DNA from: Rhodoblastus sp963703385
GTDB lineage: Bacteria; Pseudomonadota; Alphaproteobacteria; Rhizobiales; Beijerinckiaceae
Assembly: GCA_963703385.1 (NCBI GenBank)
Contig: OY969816.1
Span: 1,550,001 to 1,614,000 of the forward strand
Direction of reading: 5' to 3'
Length of the DNA: 64,000 nt
This document shows positions 1 to 7,626 of the stretch, in pieces. The position numbers were made by a program, and so were the translations under genes. Positions within the stretch are counted from its first letter, which is position 1. Each line of letters starts with the position of its first letter. The notes below the pieces were generated by a model. That model ran no database searches. It had not been told where the DNA came from and saw only the letters and a list, made by a program, of their open reading frames with translations.

Positions 1-7
1 ATCGCGT

Positions 8-43
8 GCGTCACGGAGGGCGTCACGGAGGGCGTCACGGAGC
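8..43. repeat. 12-bp tandem repeat, three copies
   Basis: The unit GCGTCACGGAGG is repeated head to tail three times and stops four bases before the stop codon of the haem-protein gene on the minus strand. A partial fourth unit follows. It looks like replication-slippage sequence at a gene 3' end. No function is evident. Confidence 0.7.
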
Positions 44-46
44 ACG

Positions 47-625
47 TCACTTGGCCGTGGCGTCGAGCGGCTTCTTCAAGCTAAAGGCGCCGCGCAGGTC
101 GCCGAGCTTGAATCCGATCGCCCGATCCTTGGGGTAGAGCTGCGAAATCTTCTGCTTCAGTTCGGGCGCGACATTCGGGCCGTGGCAGGTCAGGCAGACC
201 TCGCCGGTCGGGATCGCCTTGATGAAACGAAAAACCTTGCCGCCGTTCTCCTCGACGACTTCGGCGCTGACAAGATCGGCGGACTTTTCGCCCTTGGCCA
301 GCCGCGCGTCAAAATTTTGCATCACCTTGCGCTCATAATCGTCCGGCGCGGCGGCGGCGTTGCGCGGCTTCAGGCTGGTGCGGGCCACCGACCAGCCGCT
401 GCGCTTCGACAGATCGGCGGCGATTTTCGGCGCTTCCTGGTTGCAGACGTCCAGCGCGCCGAGCGGGCCGCTCTTCGCCATCGCGCCGCCAAGCGCGGCC
501 TTGAGCTCTTTCCCATATTGCGCTGTCAGATCGGCGGCCTGCGCCTTCAGCGCCGCCTCGTCGGCGAAAGCCGGTCCGCAAAGCATAAAAAGCCCGAGCC
601 CCGCCAGCGCGCCCTTGATCATCAA
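47..625 (-). CDS. Tll0287-like (DUF3365) periplasmic monohaem c-type protein
   Basis: A 192-residue protein with a clear signal peptide (hydrophobic residues 5-20, AFA-D cleavage). The mature part looks like the Tll0287/DUF3365 domain, a PAS-like haem or ligand sensing fold. One CxxCH haem site (CLTCH, residues 144-148) lies in the segment GEVCLTCHGP typical of this family. It should be periplasmic and bind one haem c. It is divergent from the octahaem cytochrome gene across a 280-bp AT-rich gap, so it may share regulation or accept electrons in the same chain. There is no output domain, so it is a haem protein or soluble sensor rather than a full receptor. The specific role is inferred. Confidence 0.8.
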   Translation of the reverse strand: MMIKGALAGLGLFMLCGPAFADEAALKAQAADLTAQYGKELKAALGGAMAKSGPLGALDVCNQEAPKIAADLSKRSGWSVARTSLKPRNAAAAPDDYERKVMQNFDARLAKGEKSADLVSAEVVEENGGKVFRFIKAIPTGEVCLTCHGPNVAPELKQKISQLYPKDRAIGFKLGDLRGAFSLKKPLDATAK

Positions 626-789
626 AGCCTCCTTAAAGTTTGATAAGTTGTATATCTTATTTAACCGCCGACCGGCAAGGGCGGGCGCGCCGCCGGCGAA
701 TTTGCCTGAAAGTCAGACGTTTACGGCTTTTTGTCCAGGATTCAGGCGCGACGAAACGACGCAGCCGGCGCCATGCGCGCCCTGTGCAT

Positions 790-818
790 TTGACAAAAGA
801 CGAAAAAAAGTTTCATAA
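790..818 (+). promoter_or_regulatory. candidate promoter for octahaem cytochrome operon
   Basis: TTGACA at 790-795 is a perfect -35 hexamer. A 17-base gap leads to a weak -10 (TCATAA) in an AT-rich run that contrasts with the GC-rich surroundings. The gene starts at 909, so the leader would be about 85 bases. Assigned by eye only. Confidence 0.35.
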
Positions 819-908
819 AATTTATAACTTAACGTCGCCCAAAGGGCTGGCGCGCTGGAGTGATTGCTGGCCAATCGCCGCTCCGGCCGGGGAGTGAGCG
901 GAACGGCT

Positions 909-2615
909 ATGACGACCAAAGCGCGATATTTCACTCTTGCCGGTTTCGCGCTTTTCGTGGCGACAGGCGGAGCCACGGCGCAGGAAAAGTTCCAGACCAC
1001 GGATTCGCCGCCGGCGCCGCCAGCCAAGTATCAGAAAATGGAGACGCCGCCGCCGCCCCCGCCGCCGGTGGTGAATCAAACCTCAGGCGCGGTGCTGGGC
1101 GAGACGGCCGACCACAGCAAATTCGAGGCGCTGAAAGGCCCGTTCGCGGACAGCGCCGCCGTCACCAAGGCCTGCGCGACCTGCCATACCGAGGCCGAAG
1201 CCCATATCAAGAAGACCATCCACTGGACCTGGGACTACGTCAATCCGCGCACCGGCCAGCATCTCGGCAAAGAAAACGTCATCAATAATTTCTGCACCAA
1301 CGCCAAAGACAACGAGGGCATGTGCGGCGTCTGCCATATCGGCAATGGCGTGAAGGCCGGCGAGCAATATGCCTTCAACAAACAGACCAGCGTCGATTGC
1401 CTGGTCTGCCACGACCGCACCGGGAAATATTACCGCCTGCCGCCGACGCGCGGCAATTCGGCCTGCGCCGCGATGTTCGAGGGCCGCGATCCGATCAATT
1501 TCACCGAGGTCGCCCAGCATGTCGGCCTGCCCGGCCGCGAGAACTGCGGAACCTGCCATTTCAACGGCGGCGGCGGCGACGGCGTCAAGCATGGCGACCT
1601 CAATTCGTCGCTGATCCGTCCGAGCAAGGCGCTCGACGTGCATATGTCGGAACAAGGCCAGAATTTCGCCTGTTCCGAATGCCATCTGTCCAAGCAGCAC
1701 GCCATCGTCGGCAGCCGTTATGACATGGTCGCCAAGGACGAGGGCGGACTCGGCAAGCCGGGCCAGCGTCGCGACGTCGCGAGTTGCGAATCCTGCCACG
1801 GCGCCACGCCGCATCCCAAGCCCAGCCTGATCGGCTATCAGCTCGACGCCCACGCCCAGCGCATCGCCTGCCAGACCTGCCATATTCCGAAAATGGCGCG
1901 CGGCGGCGTCGCCACCATCACCGACTGGGACTGGAGCACCGCCGGCAAGCTGTACAATGGCGCGGGCTATTACGAGGAAGAATATACCCAGGGCAATGGC
2001 GAGAAGCGCCATACCTACTGGTCGATCAAGGGCGATTTCAAATGGGGCGAGAACCTCATCCCGACCTATAAATGGTTCAACGGCGAGATGATCTATACGC
2101 TCGCCGACACCAAGATCGACACCAGCAAGCCGGTCACGCCGATCAATGATCCGCAGGGCGGGTGGCAGGATCCCAAATCGCGCATCTGGCCGTTCAAGGA
2201 AATGCACACCAACATGCCCTATGACGCCGGCGAGAAGACCCTCGTCTTCAACCACCTGTGGGGTGCCGACAACACCGCGTTCTGGGGCAATTTCAACATC
2301 AAGAAGGCGATCGCCGCCGGCATGGCGATCGAGCACCGGCCTTTCTCCGGCCAGATCGGTTTTTTGAAGACCGTTTCCAACTGGCCGATCACCCATATGG
2401 TCGCGCCCAAGGAGGACGCGGTGAAATGCGCGGAATGCCATTCACGGAACAGCCGGCTCGCCGATGTTCCCGGCATTTACATGCCCGGCCATAGCCGCTT
2501 CCCCTGGATGGACTTCCTCGGCCTCGCCGGTCTCGGCCTGACGCTGGCCGGCGTCGCCTTCCATGGCGGCCTGCGCATCGCCCTCAACAAGAAGAACAAG
2601 GGAGAGGCGAAATGA
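909..2615 (+). CDS. octahaem c-type cytochrome, tetrathionate reductase (OTR) family
   Basis: A 568-residue exported multihaem cytochrome. There are eight CxxCH motifs, beginning at residues 89, 139, 164, 213, 255, 293, 321 and 507, matching the octahaem tetrathionate reductase family. Family members reduce tetrathionate and, in vitro, nitrite or hydroxylamine. Residues 1-24 form a signal peptide, followed by a proline-rich linker (about 46-53). A C-terminal helix at about 533-555 followed by a Lys-rich tail suggests membrane anchoring. The ATG at 909 is chosen because it gives the signal peptide directly. The stop overlaps the start of the cytochrome b gene (ATGA), so the two should form a quinol-linked complex. 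The physiological substrate (tetrathionate, nitrite, other) cannot be read from sequence. Confidence 0.9.
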   Translation: MTTKARYFTLAGFALFVATGGATAQEKFQTTDSPPAPPAKYQKMETPPPPPPPVVNQTSGAVLGETADHSKFEALKGPFADSAAVTKACATCHTEAEAHIKKTIHWTWDYVNPRTGQHLGKENVINNFCTNAKDNEGMCGVCHIGNGVKAGEQYAFNKQTSVDCLVCHDRTGKYYRLPPTRGNSACAAMFEGRDPINFTEVAQHVGLPGRENCGTCHFNGGGGDGVKHGDLNSSLIRPSKALDVHMSEQGQNFACSECHLSKQHAIVGSRYDMVAKDEGGLGKPGQRRDVASCESCHGATPHPKPSLIGYQLDAHAQRIACQTCHIPKMARGGVATITDWDWSTAGKLYNGAGYYEEEYTQGNGEKRHTYWSIKGDFKWGENLIPTYKWFNGEMIYTLADTKIDTSKPVTPINDPQGGWQDPKSRIWPFKEMHTNMPYDAGEKTLVFNHLWGADNTAFWGNFNIKKAIAAGMAIEHRPFSGQIGFLKTVSNWPITHMVAPKEDAVKCAECHSRNSRLADVPGIYMPGHSRFPWMDFLGLAGLGLTLAGVAFHGGLRIALNKKNKGEAK

Positions 2616-3304
2616 CCGCGGTCGCGACCAACGATTTTCTGGGAAAGCAAGAGCCCAAGCGCACGGTGATGATCTACAGCCGCTACGAGCGGTTCTGGCA
2701 CTGGTCGCAGGCGGCGCTGATCTTCATTCTGGCCTTCACCGGCTTCTCCGTCCACGGGCTCGTTCCGATGCCGTACAAGGCGGCGGCGCAGGTCCATTCC
2801 TACGCGGCGATCGCCCTGATCGTGCTGTGGGCCTTCACCACCTTCTGGCATTTCACCACCGGCCAGTGGCGGCAATATCTGCCCAAGCTGGCGAGCCTGC
2901 CGGCGATTCTCAAATTCTACGCCTGGGGCATCCTCGCCGGTGCGCCGCATCCCTATACCAAGACGCTGAAGCGCAAGCAGAACGCCCTGCAATCGCTGGC
3001 TTATCTGTGGTTCATGGTGATCATCGGCCCGGCCCTGTGGTCGTCCGGCATCGTCTATCTGACCTATCCTTGGTGGGCGAAGATGGCGGCGGGGACCATC
3101 GCCCTGCCGGTCGTCGCCTTCATCCATCTCGCCGCGGCTTATCTGATCAGCCTCTTCGTCATCATCCACATCTACATGACGACGACCGGCAAGACCCCGC
3201 TCCACTATGTCAAGACGATGATCACCGGCTATGACGCGATCCCGCTGTCGAAAGCCGAGGCCGCCTATCTCGCCGAGGACGAGCCGGGCCGTCTGAGATC
3301 ATGA
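2612..3304 (+). CDS. cytochrome b561/DUF4405-type membrane subunit
   Basis: A 230-residue integral membrane protein. Near the N-terminus RYERFWHWSQAALIF carries the His typical of b-type haem binding, followed by about four to five hydrophobic helices with further His residues (HSYAAIAL, FWHFTTG, FIHLAAAYLI, IIHIYM). This matches prokaryotic cytochrome b561-like quinol-cytochrome modules. It overlaps the octahaem cytochrome gene by 4 bp, so translation is coupled. It probably passes electrons between the quinone pool and the periplasmic octahaem protein. A strong terminator follows at 3362-3401, closing a two-gene operon. Confidence 0.88.
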   Translation: MTAVATNDFLGKQEPKRTVMIYSRYERFWHWSQAALIFILAFTGFSVHGLVPMPYKAAAQVHSYAAIALIVLWAFTTFWHFTTGQWRQYLPKLASLPAILKFYAWGILAGAPHPYTKTLKRKQNALQSLAYLWFMVIIGPALWSSGIVYLTYPWWAKMAAGTIALPVVAFIHLAAAYLISLFVIIHIYMTTTGKTPLHYVKTMITGYDAIPLSKAEAAYLAEDEPGRLRS

Positions 3305-3361
3305 TCTGAATTCCTGAACGGCCGCCGGGCTTCCCCTCCCCCCACGCCTTCAGGTCAACTT

Positions 3362-3401
3362 GAGGACATTCCCAACCCATGGGGAATGTCCTCTTTTTTT
3401 T
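3362..3401 (+). terminator. intrinsic terminator after cytochrome operon
   Basis: A perfect 12-bp stem (3362-3373 with 3382-3393) encloses an 8-base loop and is followed by eight T residues (3394-3401). It lies 58 bases after the cytochrome b stop codon. Confidence 0.9.
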
Positions 3402-3515
3402 GACATTCTCCTCCAGTAAGGGACAGCCACACTGGCGTTCTGCGACACTGCGCCATGTTCACCAAGGGCCTCGATCCGACTTTTCGCGCCCGCCTGTGAC
3501 GCCGAGCCGAAACCC

Positions 3516-4166
3516 ATGCCGACCAACCGCCGAACTGTCCTCGCCGCCATGGCGTCCTGCTCGCTTCTTGCCGCCGGCCTCGCGCGGCGCGCGGGAGCGC
3601 GGGAATTCACCCTCGGCACGATCGCGAACGATCCGGAGGCGCCGGTCGCGGGAAATCCCCGCGGCGACGTCACCATCGTCGCCTTCCTTGATTACGACTG
3701 CCCCTATTGCAAAAAATCCTCGCCGGTCCTCGATGAACTGCTCCTGGCCGACAATGGCGTCAGGCTGGTTTACAAGGATTGTCCCGTTCTGAGCGAAGCC
3801 TCGGTTTTCGGCGCGCGCATGGCGCTGGCGGCGAAATACCAGGGCGCCTATCGGCAGGTTCACGCCGCGCTGATGCGCATTCCGGGCCGACGCAACCCGC
3901 AATCCGCCATGGAGGAGGCGATCACGGCTTCAGGCGCCGATATGACGCGGCTGGCCTCGGACCTTGACGCCCATGGCGGCGACATCGACCGTCTCATCGG
4001 ACGCAATATCGCACAGGCCCGCGCGCTTGGCTTCGACGGCGTGCCCAATTTCCTGATCGGACCGTTCGAATATAACGGCTTTATCGATTTTGAAGCCTTG
4101 AAAACGACGGTGGCCCAGGTCCGGGCGGCGGCGGCGGCGGCCAAAGAAAAGCCCGACATGCTTTGA
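3516..4166 (+). CDS. DsbA-like thiol:disulfide oxidoreductase, Tat/Sec-exported
   Basis: A 216-residue thioredoxin-fold protein. The N-terminus has a twin Arg (NRRTVLAA) and hydrophobic stretch, so it is exported, possibly by Tat. The catalytic pair is CPYC at residues 62-65, and the conserved cis-proline is in GVPNFLIG (Pro177), as in DsbA/Com1-type proteins. It could oxidise or isomerise disulfides in periplasmic proteins. Next to cytochrome c genes, a role in keeping CxxCH cysteines competent is plausible but inferred. It has its own transcription unit downstream of a terminator and is convergent with the mrp gene. Confidence 0.85.
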   Translation: MPTNRRTVLAAMASCSLLAAGLARRAGAREFTLGTIANDPEAPVAGNPRGDVTIVAFLDYDCPYCKKSSPVLDELLLADNGVRLVYKDCPVLSEASVFGARMALAAKYQGAYRQVHAALMRIPGRRNPQSAMEEAITASGADMTRLASDLDAHGGDIDRLIGRNIAQARALGFDGVPNFLIGPFEYNGFIDFEALKTTVAQVRAAAAAAKEKPDML

Positions 4167-4220
4167 CGCGGGCGCCGCCGCCCGGCATAGATCGCGAATA
4201 GATGTGATCCCGAAAAGAAA

Positions 4221-4258
4221 GGAGCGCGTCGCCTTTCCGTGGAAAGCCAACGCGCTCC
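4221..4258 (-). terminator. terminator for mrp (minus strand), between convergent genes
   Basis: Inverted repeat GGAGCGCGT (4221-4229) / ACGCGCTCC (4250-4258). On the minus strand it is followed by a T-rich run. It sits between the stop codons of the convergent dsbA-like and mrp genes. Confidence 0.65.
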
Positions 4259-4285
4259 CTGAGCGCCGGGAGAACTTTTGCTTCC

Positions 4286-5404
4286 TTATTCGACCGCGAT
4301 TCGCGGGGCTTTTTTGGCCGGCGCCTGATTCATGGCGTCGCGGACCATTTCCGCCAGAACGAGATAGGGCTTGGCCTGCGGCGAACCGGGGTCCTTGGCG
4401 ACGACGGGCAAGCCGGCGTCCGAGGTTTCGCGCACCGAAGCGTCGAGCGGCGCCTCGCCCAGGAAAGGAACGCCCATCTTTTCCGCCTCGGCCCTGGCCC
4501 CGCCATGGGAGAAAATATCCGTTCGCTCGCCGCAATGCGGGCACAGGAAATAGCTCATGTTTTCGAACAGGCCATAAATCGGCACATGCACCTGGTTGAA
4601 CATGGCGATGCCGCGCCGAGCATCGATCAGCGCGAGATCCTGCGGCGTCGAGATGATCACGGCGCCGGCGAGCCCGACGTTCTGCGCCATGGTCAGCTGG
4701 GTGTCGCCGGTGCCGGGCGGCATGTCCACCACCAGCACGTCCAGCTCGCCCCAGGCCACGTCGCGCAGCAACTGGGTCAGGGCGGACATCACCATCGGGC
4801 CGCGCCACACGATCGCCGCGTCGTCGGGCACCAGAAAGCCGATCGACATCACCTTGACGCCGAATTTCTCGATCGGCTTCAGCGCGCCGCCTTCCTCCAT
4901 GTCGGGGCGGCCGGAAATGCCGAACAGGCGCGGCTGCGAGGGGCCGAACAGGTCGGCGTCGAGCAGGCCGACCTTCAGGCCGAGCCCGGCGAGACCGATC
5001 GCGAGATTGGCCGAGGTCGTGGATTTGCCGACGCCGCCCTTTCCGGAGGCCACGGCGACGATCTTCTTGATTCCCTCGACTCCCGTACCATGGGTCGCGC
5101 CATGCGGCGCATGGCCATGGCCGCCCTTGGGCGCCGCCTGTTGCGGCGCGCTGCCCGGCGCACGCTCGGAGGTCAACACCACCACCGCGCCCTTGACGCC
5201 GGAAATGGCCTTGACCGCCTCTTCGGCGGCCTGTCGCATCGGCTGGCAATGGGGCGCCTGCTCCGGCGTCACCGCGATCGAGAGGAAAACCTTGCCCTCG
5301 CGGAGGCTGATTCCGGAAACGGCGCCGGATTGTGGCAGCGGCGTCTTGCCGTCCGGTCCAGGAACCTTGGCCAAAGCCGCGAGAATGTCGTCATTATTGA
5401 ACAT
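4286..5404 (-). CDS. mrp: Mrp/ApbC/NBP35-type Fe-S cluster carrier ATPase
   Basis: A 372-residue cytosolic P-loop protein. An N-terminal DUF59/MIP18-like domain (about 1-85) is followed by a Gly/His/Pro linker and a ParA-like NTPase domain with the deviant Walker A GKGGVGKS (121-128). The CPHC pair at 288-291 is the bridging Fe-S ligand in this family. Family members hold a labile [4Fe-4S] cluster at the dimer interface and hand it to apo-proteins. The gene lies about 200 bp downstream of dsrA on the same strand, with a terminator in between. This suggests, but does not prove, a role in maturing the [4Fe-4S]-rich DsrA. Confidence 0.92.
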   Translation of the reverse strand: MFNNDDILAALAKVPGPDGKTPLPQSGAVSGISLREGKVFLSIAVTPEQAPHCQPMRQAAEEAVKAISGVKGAVVVLTSERAPGSAPQQAAPKGGHGHAPHGATHGTGVEGIKKIVAVASGKGGVGKSTTSANLAIGLAGLGLKVGLLDADLFGPSQPRLFGISGRPDMEEGGALKPIEKFGVKVMSIGFLVPDDAAIVWRGPMVMSALTQLLRDVAWGELDVLVVDMPPGTGDTQLTMAQNVGLAGAVIISTPQDLALIDARRGIAMFNQVHVPIYGLFENMSYFLCPHCGERTDIFSHGGARAEAEKMGVPFLGEAPLDASVRETSDAGLPVVAKDPGSPQAKPYLVLAEMVRDAMNQAPAKKAPRIAVE

Positions 5405-5559
5405 GAATTGACCCTTTGCTGCGCTTTCCCCGTCCGATTGCGCGTGTTGTCGTTACTGGCCCGGCATGCCTCATGATTGTGTGATCGGCGCTGGCAGGCC
5501 TTGTGCATGTGTGACCGGCGACGGCAAATGTCCAGCCGCCGGATACGCGAAAAAGCACT

Positions 5560-5586
5560 CAGGCCCCGCCTTGCGGACGGGGCCTG
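5560..5586 (-). terminator. terminator after dsrA (minus strand)
   Basis: CAGGCCCCG (5560-5568) pairs with CGGGGCCTG (5578-5586). On the minus strand the hairpin is followed by GAGTGC and a run of five T. It ends the dsrA transcript before mrp and shows that no dsrB follows in the same unit. Confidence 0.8.
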
Positions 5587-5604
5587 ACGATGGGCGCGCC
5601 GGCC

Positions 5605-6888
5605 TTAGTCGGCGGCGACGTCGAGGCCGGCCTCGCGGGCCTTGCGCTCGAAATATTTCTCCGCCTCGTCGGTGAAGTCGTCGGTGCGGACGTAGCACGA
5701 CGTGCGGGGATGGTTGACCATGTTCGGGTCCGGATCGATCTCCATCGCCTCCAGGAACGCCGGCAGGCCGATGCGGTCGATCGTCTCGCCGATGCGCTCG
5801 TGCTCCAGCGCGTTGTCGGCGAAGAACTCCATCATCCGGCGCGCCAGATCGATGAGGTTCTGGTAGTCCTCGTCCGTCCGGAGCTTGAAGAACGGAATGA
5901 GGTTGATGCCCATCAGGTCGCCGACCTTCAGCGCGCGCTTGCCGCCGACCAGAATGGTCGCGCCGCGGTCGTCGCCCGGCGACAAAGCCTTGCCGCCCAG
6001 GACGTTCAGGCAGTGCATGCAGCGCACGCAGCTCTTGTTGTCGACGTCGAGCGTGTCGTCGTCGTTCAGCGACAAGGCGCGGGTCGGGCACATGGCGATC
6101 ACATGGTCGATCGCATATTTGCGGCCGACGCGCGCCACATAGGCCTTCACGCCGTCCTGGTTGACCTTCATGTCGTCGCGCCAGGTGCCGATCACCGCGA
6201 AGTCGGCGCGATGGACGGCGTTCACGCAGTCGTTGCCGCAGCCCGAGAACTTGAACTTGAACTTGTAGGGCAGCGCCGGACGATGCATCTCGTCGAGGAA
6301 CTCGTTGATCACAATGCGATGCGCCTTGACCTCGTCATAGCACGACAATTCGCAGCGCGCATGGCCGACGCAGGACATCGAGGTGCGCAGCGCCGGGCCG
6401 GCGCCGCCAAGGTCGAAGCCAATTTCATTGAGTTCGTCGAAGGCCGGCTGGACGTTGTCGCTGGAGCAGCCCTGGAACATGATGTCGCCCGACTGGCCGT
6501 GGAAGGCGATCAGGCCCGAACCGTGACGCTCCCAGATGTCGCACAGCTTGCGCAGCACGTCGGTGTCATAATGCATGCCGGCCGGCGGCTGGACGCGCAG
6601 GGTGTGGAATTCCTTGGAGGCCGGATATTTGGAGGCCACTTCCGAAAAGCGCGGAATGACGCCGCCGCCATAGCCGACGACCGAGACCGTGCCGCCCTTC
6701 CAGTAGCCGGTCCGCGTTTCGTAGGAATGTTCGAGCTGACCGAGCAGGTCGTCCATCATCGGCGCATAGGCCGCGCCGGCGTTGTCGCGCAAACGCTTCA
6801 AGCCGGTGACAAAGCTCGGCCACGGCCCGCTCTCGAGTTGGTCCAGCATCGGCGTGGGATGGTGCGTTTTGGCTTCTTCCTGTGACAT
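5605..6888 (-). CDS. dsrA: dissimilatory sulfite reductase alpha subunit, reverse type (no dsrB nearby)
   Basis: A 427-residue complete DsrA. The segment LEHSYETRTGYWKGGTVSV (52-70) is nearly the DsrA consensus of sulfur-oxidising phototrophs. The sirohaem-[4Fe-4S] ligands are in Cys173-X5-Cys179 and Cys217-X3-Cys221. An inserted ferredoxin domain has Cys267, Cys287, Cys290 and Cys293. In DsrAB complexes this cytosolic subunit pairs with DsrB to interconvert sulfite and sulfide-level sulfur. DsrB is normally encoded immediately downstream. Here the gene is followed by a terminator and then mrp, and no dsrB, dsrC or dsrEFH is seen in the window. Cys218 of the usual CPNDC motif context reads Gly (CGNDC). 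The ribosome site AAGGAGG lies six bases before the ATG, so it looks expressed. Whether it works alone, with a distant DsrB, or on another substrate is unknown. Confidence 0.93.
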   Translation of the reverse strand: MSQEEAKTHHPTPMLDQLESGPWPSFVTGLKRLRDNAGAAYAPMMDDLLGQLEHSYETRTGYWKGGTVSVVGYGGGVIPRFSEVASKYPASKEFHTLRVQPPAGMHYDTDVLRKLCDIWERHGSGLIAFHGQSGDIMFQGCSSDNVQPAFDELNEIGFDLGGAGPALRTSMSCVGHARCELSCYDEVKAHRIVINEFLDEMHRPALPYKFKFKFSGCGNDCVNAVHRADFAVIGTWRDDMKVNQDGVKAYVARVGRKYAIDHVIAMCPTRALSLNDDDTLDVDNKSCVRCMHCLNVLGGKALSPGDDRGATILVGGKRALKVGDLMGINLIPFFKLRTDEDYQNLIDLARRMMEFFADNALEHERIGETIDRIGLPAFLEAMEIDPDPNMVNHPRTSCYVRTDDFTDEAEKYFERKAREAGLDVAAD

Positions 6889-7145
6889 TTACGTCCTCCT
6901 TCGCGACGCGCCAAGATGCGTCACCGGTTGGCTCATGCGTGATTGCAGGCTCTCCCCTGCCGGGAGATCGCGACCTGACCCTGTCATTATTATTTTCGCT
7001 GATGATAACATGGATTATGAATATGAGAATGGGGCCGGGCGACAAATTTGGAATTTTTCTCAAAACCAGATAACAAGATTGTAAATCAGGCTGTTACGCC
7101 TATATGAGCCACGGTTTCTTCAACACGCTGGATGGGAGTGAAGCA
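6889..7145. promoter_or_regulatory. divergent AT-rich regulatory gap, dsrA / DUF971
   Basis: About 250 bp without a gene between the divergent dsrA and DUF971 genes. Positions 6985-7090 are clearly AT-richer than the flanks, as expected for back-to-back promoters. No perfect FNR box or other familiar operator was seen here. Confidence 0.45.
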
Positions 7146-7502
7146 ATGATCGACGCGAACTGGCCGAGCGAAATTCGTCTCGCCGACAAGGGCAGAACGC
7201 TCAAGGTGACTTTTGAAAGCGGCAAATCCTTCGCCCTGCCCGCCGAGCTTTTGCGGGTCGAGAGCCCCAGCGCCGAGGTCCAGGGCCATTCGCCCGCGCA
7301 ACGCAAGACGGTCGCGGGCAAGCGCGACGTGACGATTCTCGCCGTCGAGCCGATCGGCAATTACGCGGTGAAGCTGCAATTCGACGACATGCACGACACC
7401 GGGATTTACACCTGGGTCTATCTCCACGAACTCGGCGCCTGCCAGGATGCGATCTGGCAGAATTATCTCAACGAATTGAAGGAAAAGGGTCTGTCGCGAT
7501 AA
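7146..7502 (+). CDS. DUF971 (gamma-butyrobetaine hydroxylase-like N-terminal) protein
   Basis: A 118-residue single-domain DUF971 protein. The conserved WPSEIRL start and the ending DTGIYTWVYLHELG are diagnostic. The fold is a small beta-rich domain. In several bacteria and in plant HCF101 this domain is fused to Mrp-type Fe-S carriers. Here it is separate but sits two genes from mrp, with dsrA in between, so it fits an Fe-S delivery role (inference). The ATG at 7146 is preferred because the domain begins there. An upstream in-frame ATG at 7104 would add 14 residues without similarity. Confidence 0.82.
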   Translation: MIDANWPSEIRLADKGRTLKVTFESGKSFALPAELLRVESPSAEVQGHSPAQRKTVAGKRDVTILAVEPIGNYAVKLQFDDMHDTGIYTWVYLHELGACQDAIWQNYLNELKEKGLSR

Positions 7503-7547
7503 ACGAAAAAATTCAGCCATTCCGCCTTTCGCCTCTTGCTTATTATT

Positions 7548-7561
7548 TGATCTGGATCAAA
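7548..7561. promoter_or_regulatory. perfect FNR/FixK/Anr-type box
   Basis: TTGATCTGGATCAA matches the TTGAT-N4-ATCAA consensus exactly. It lies 66 bp before the DUF2189 membrane-protein ATG, a suitable place for class II-like activation. It implies oxygen-responsive (low O2) control of that gene. Confidence 0.75.
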
Positions 7562-7626
7562 CTCCGATCGAACCAAGCCGGCGTGGGCGGGCGCTCGCGC
7601 GAAACATCAAAGATCGGGGCGGAGCC

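Noticed and set aside
5404..5604. Truncated or hidden dsrB between dsrA and mrp
   Set aside because: Only 200 bp are present, with a terminator; no frame shows DsrB motifs.
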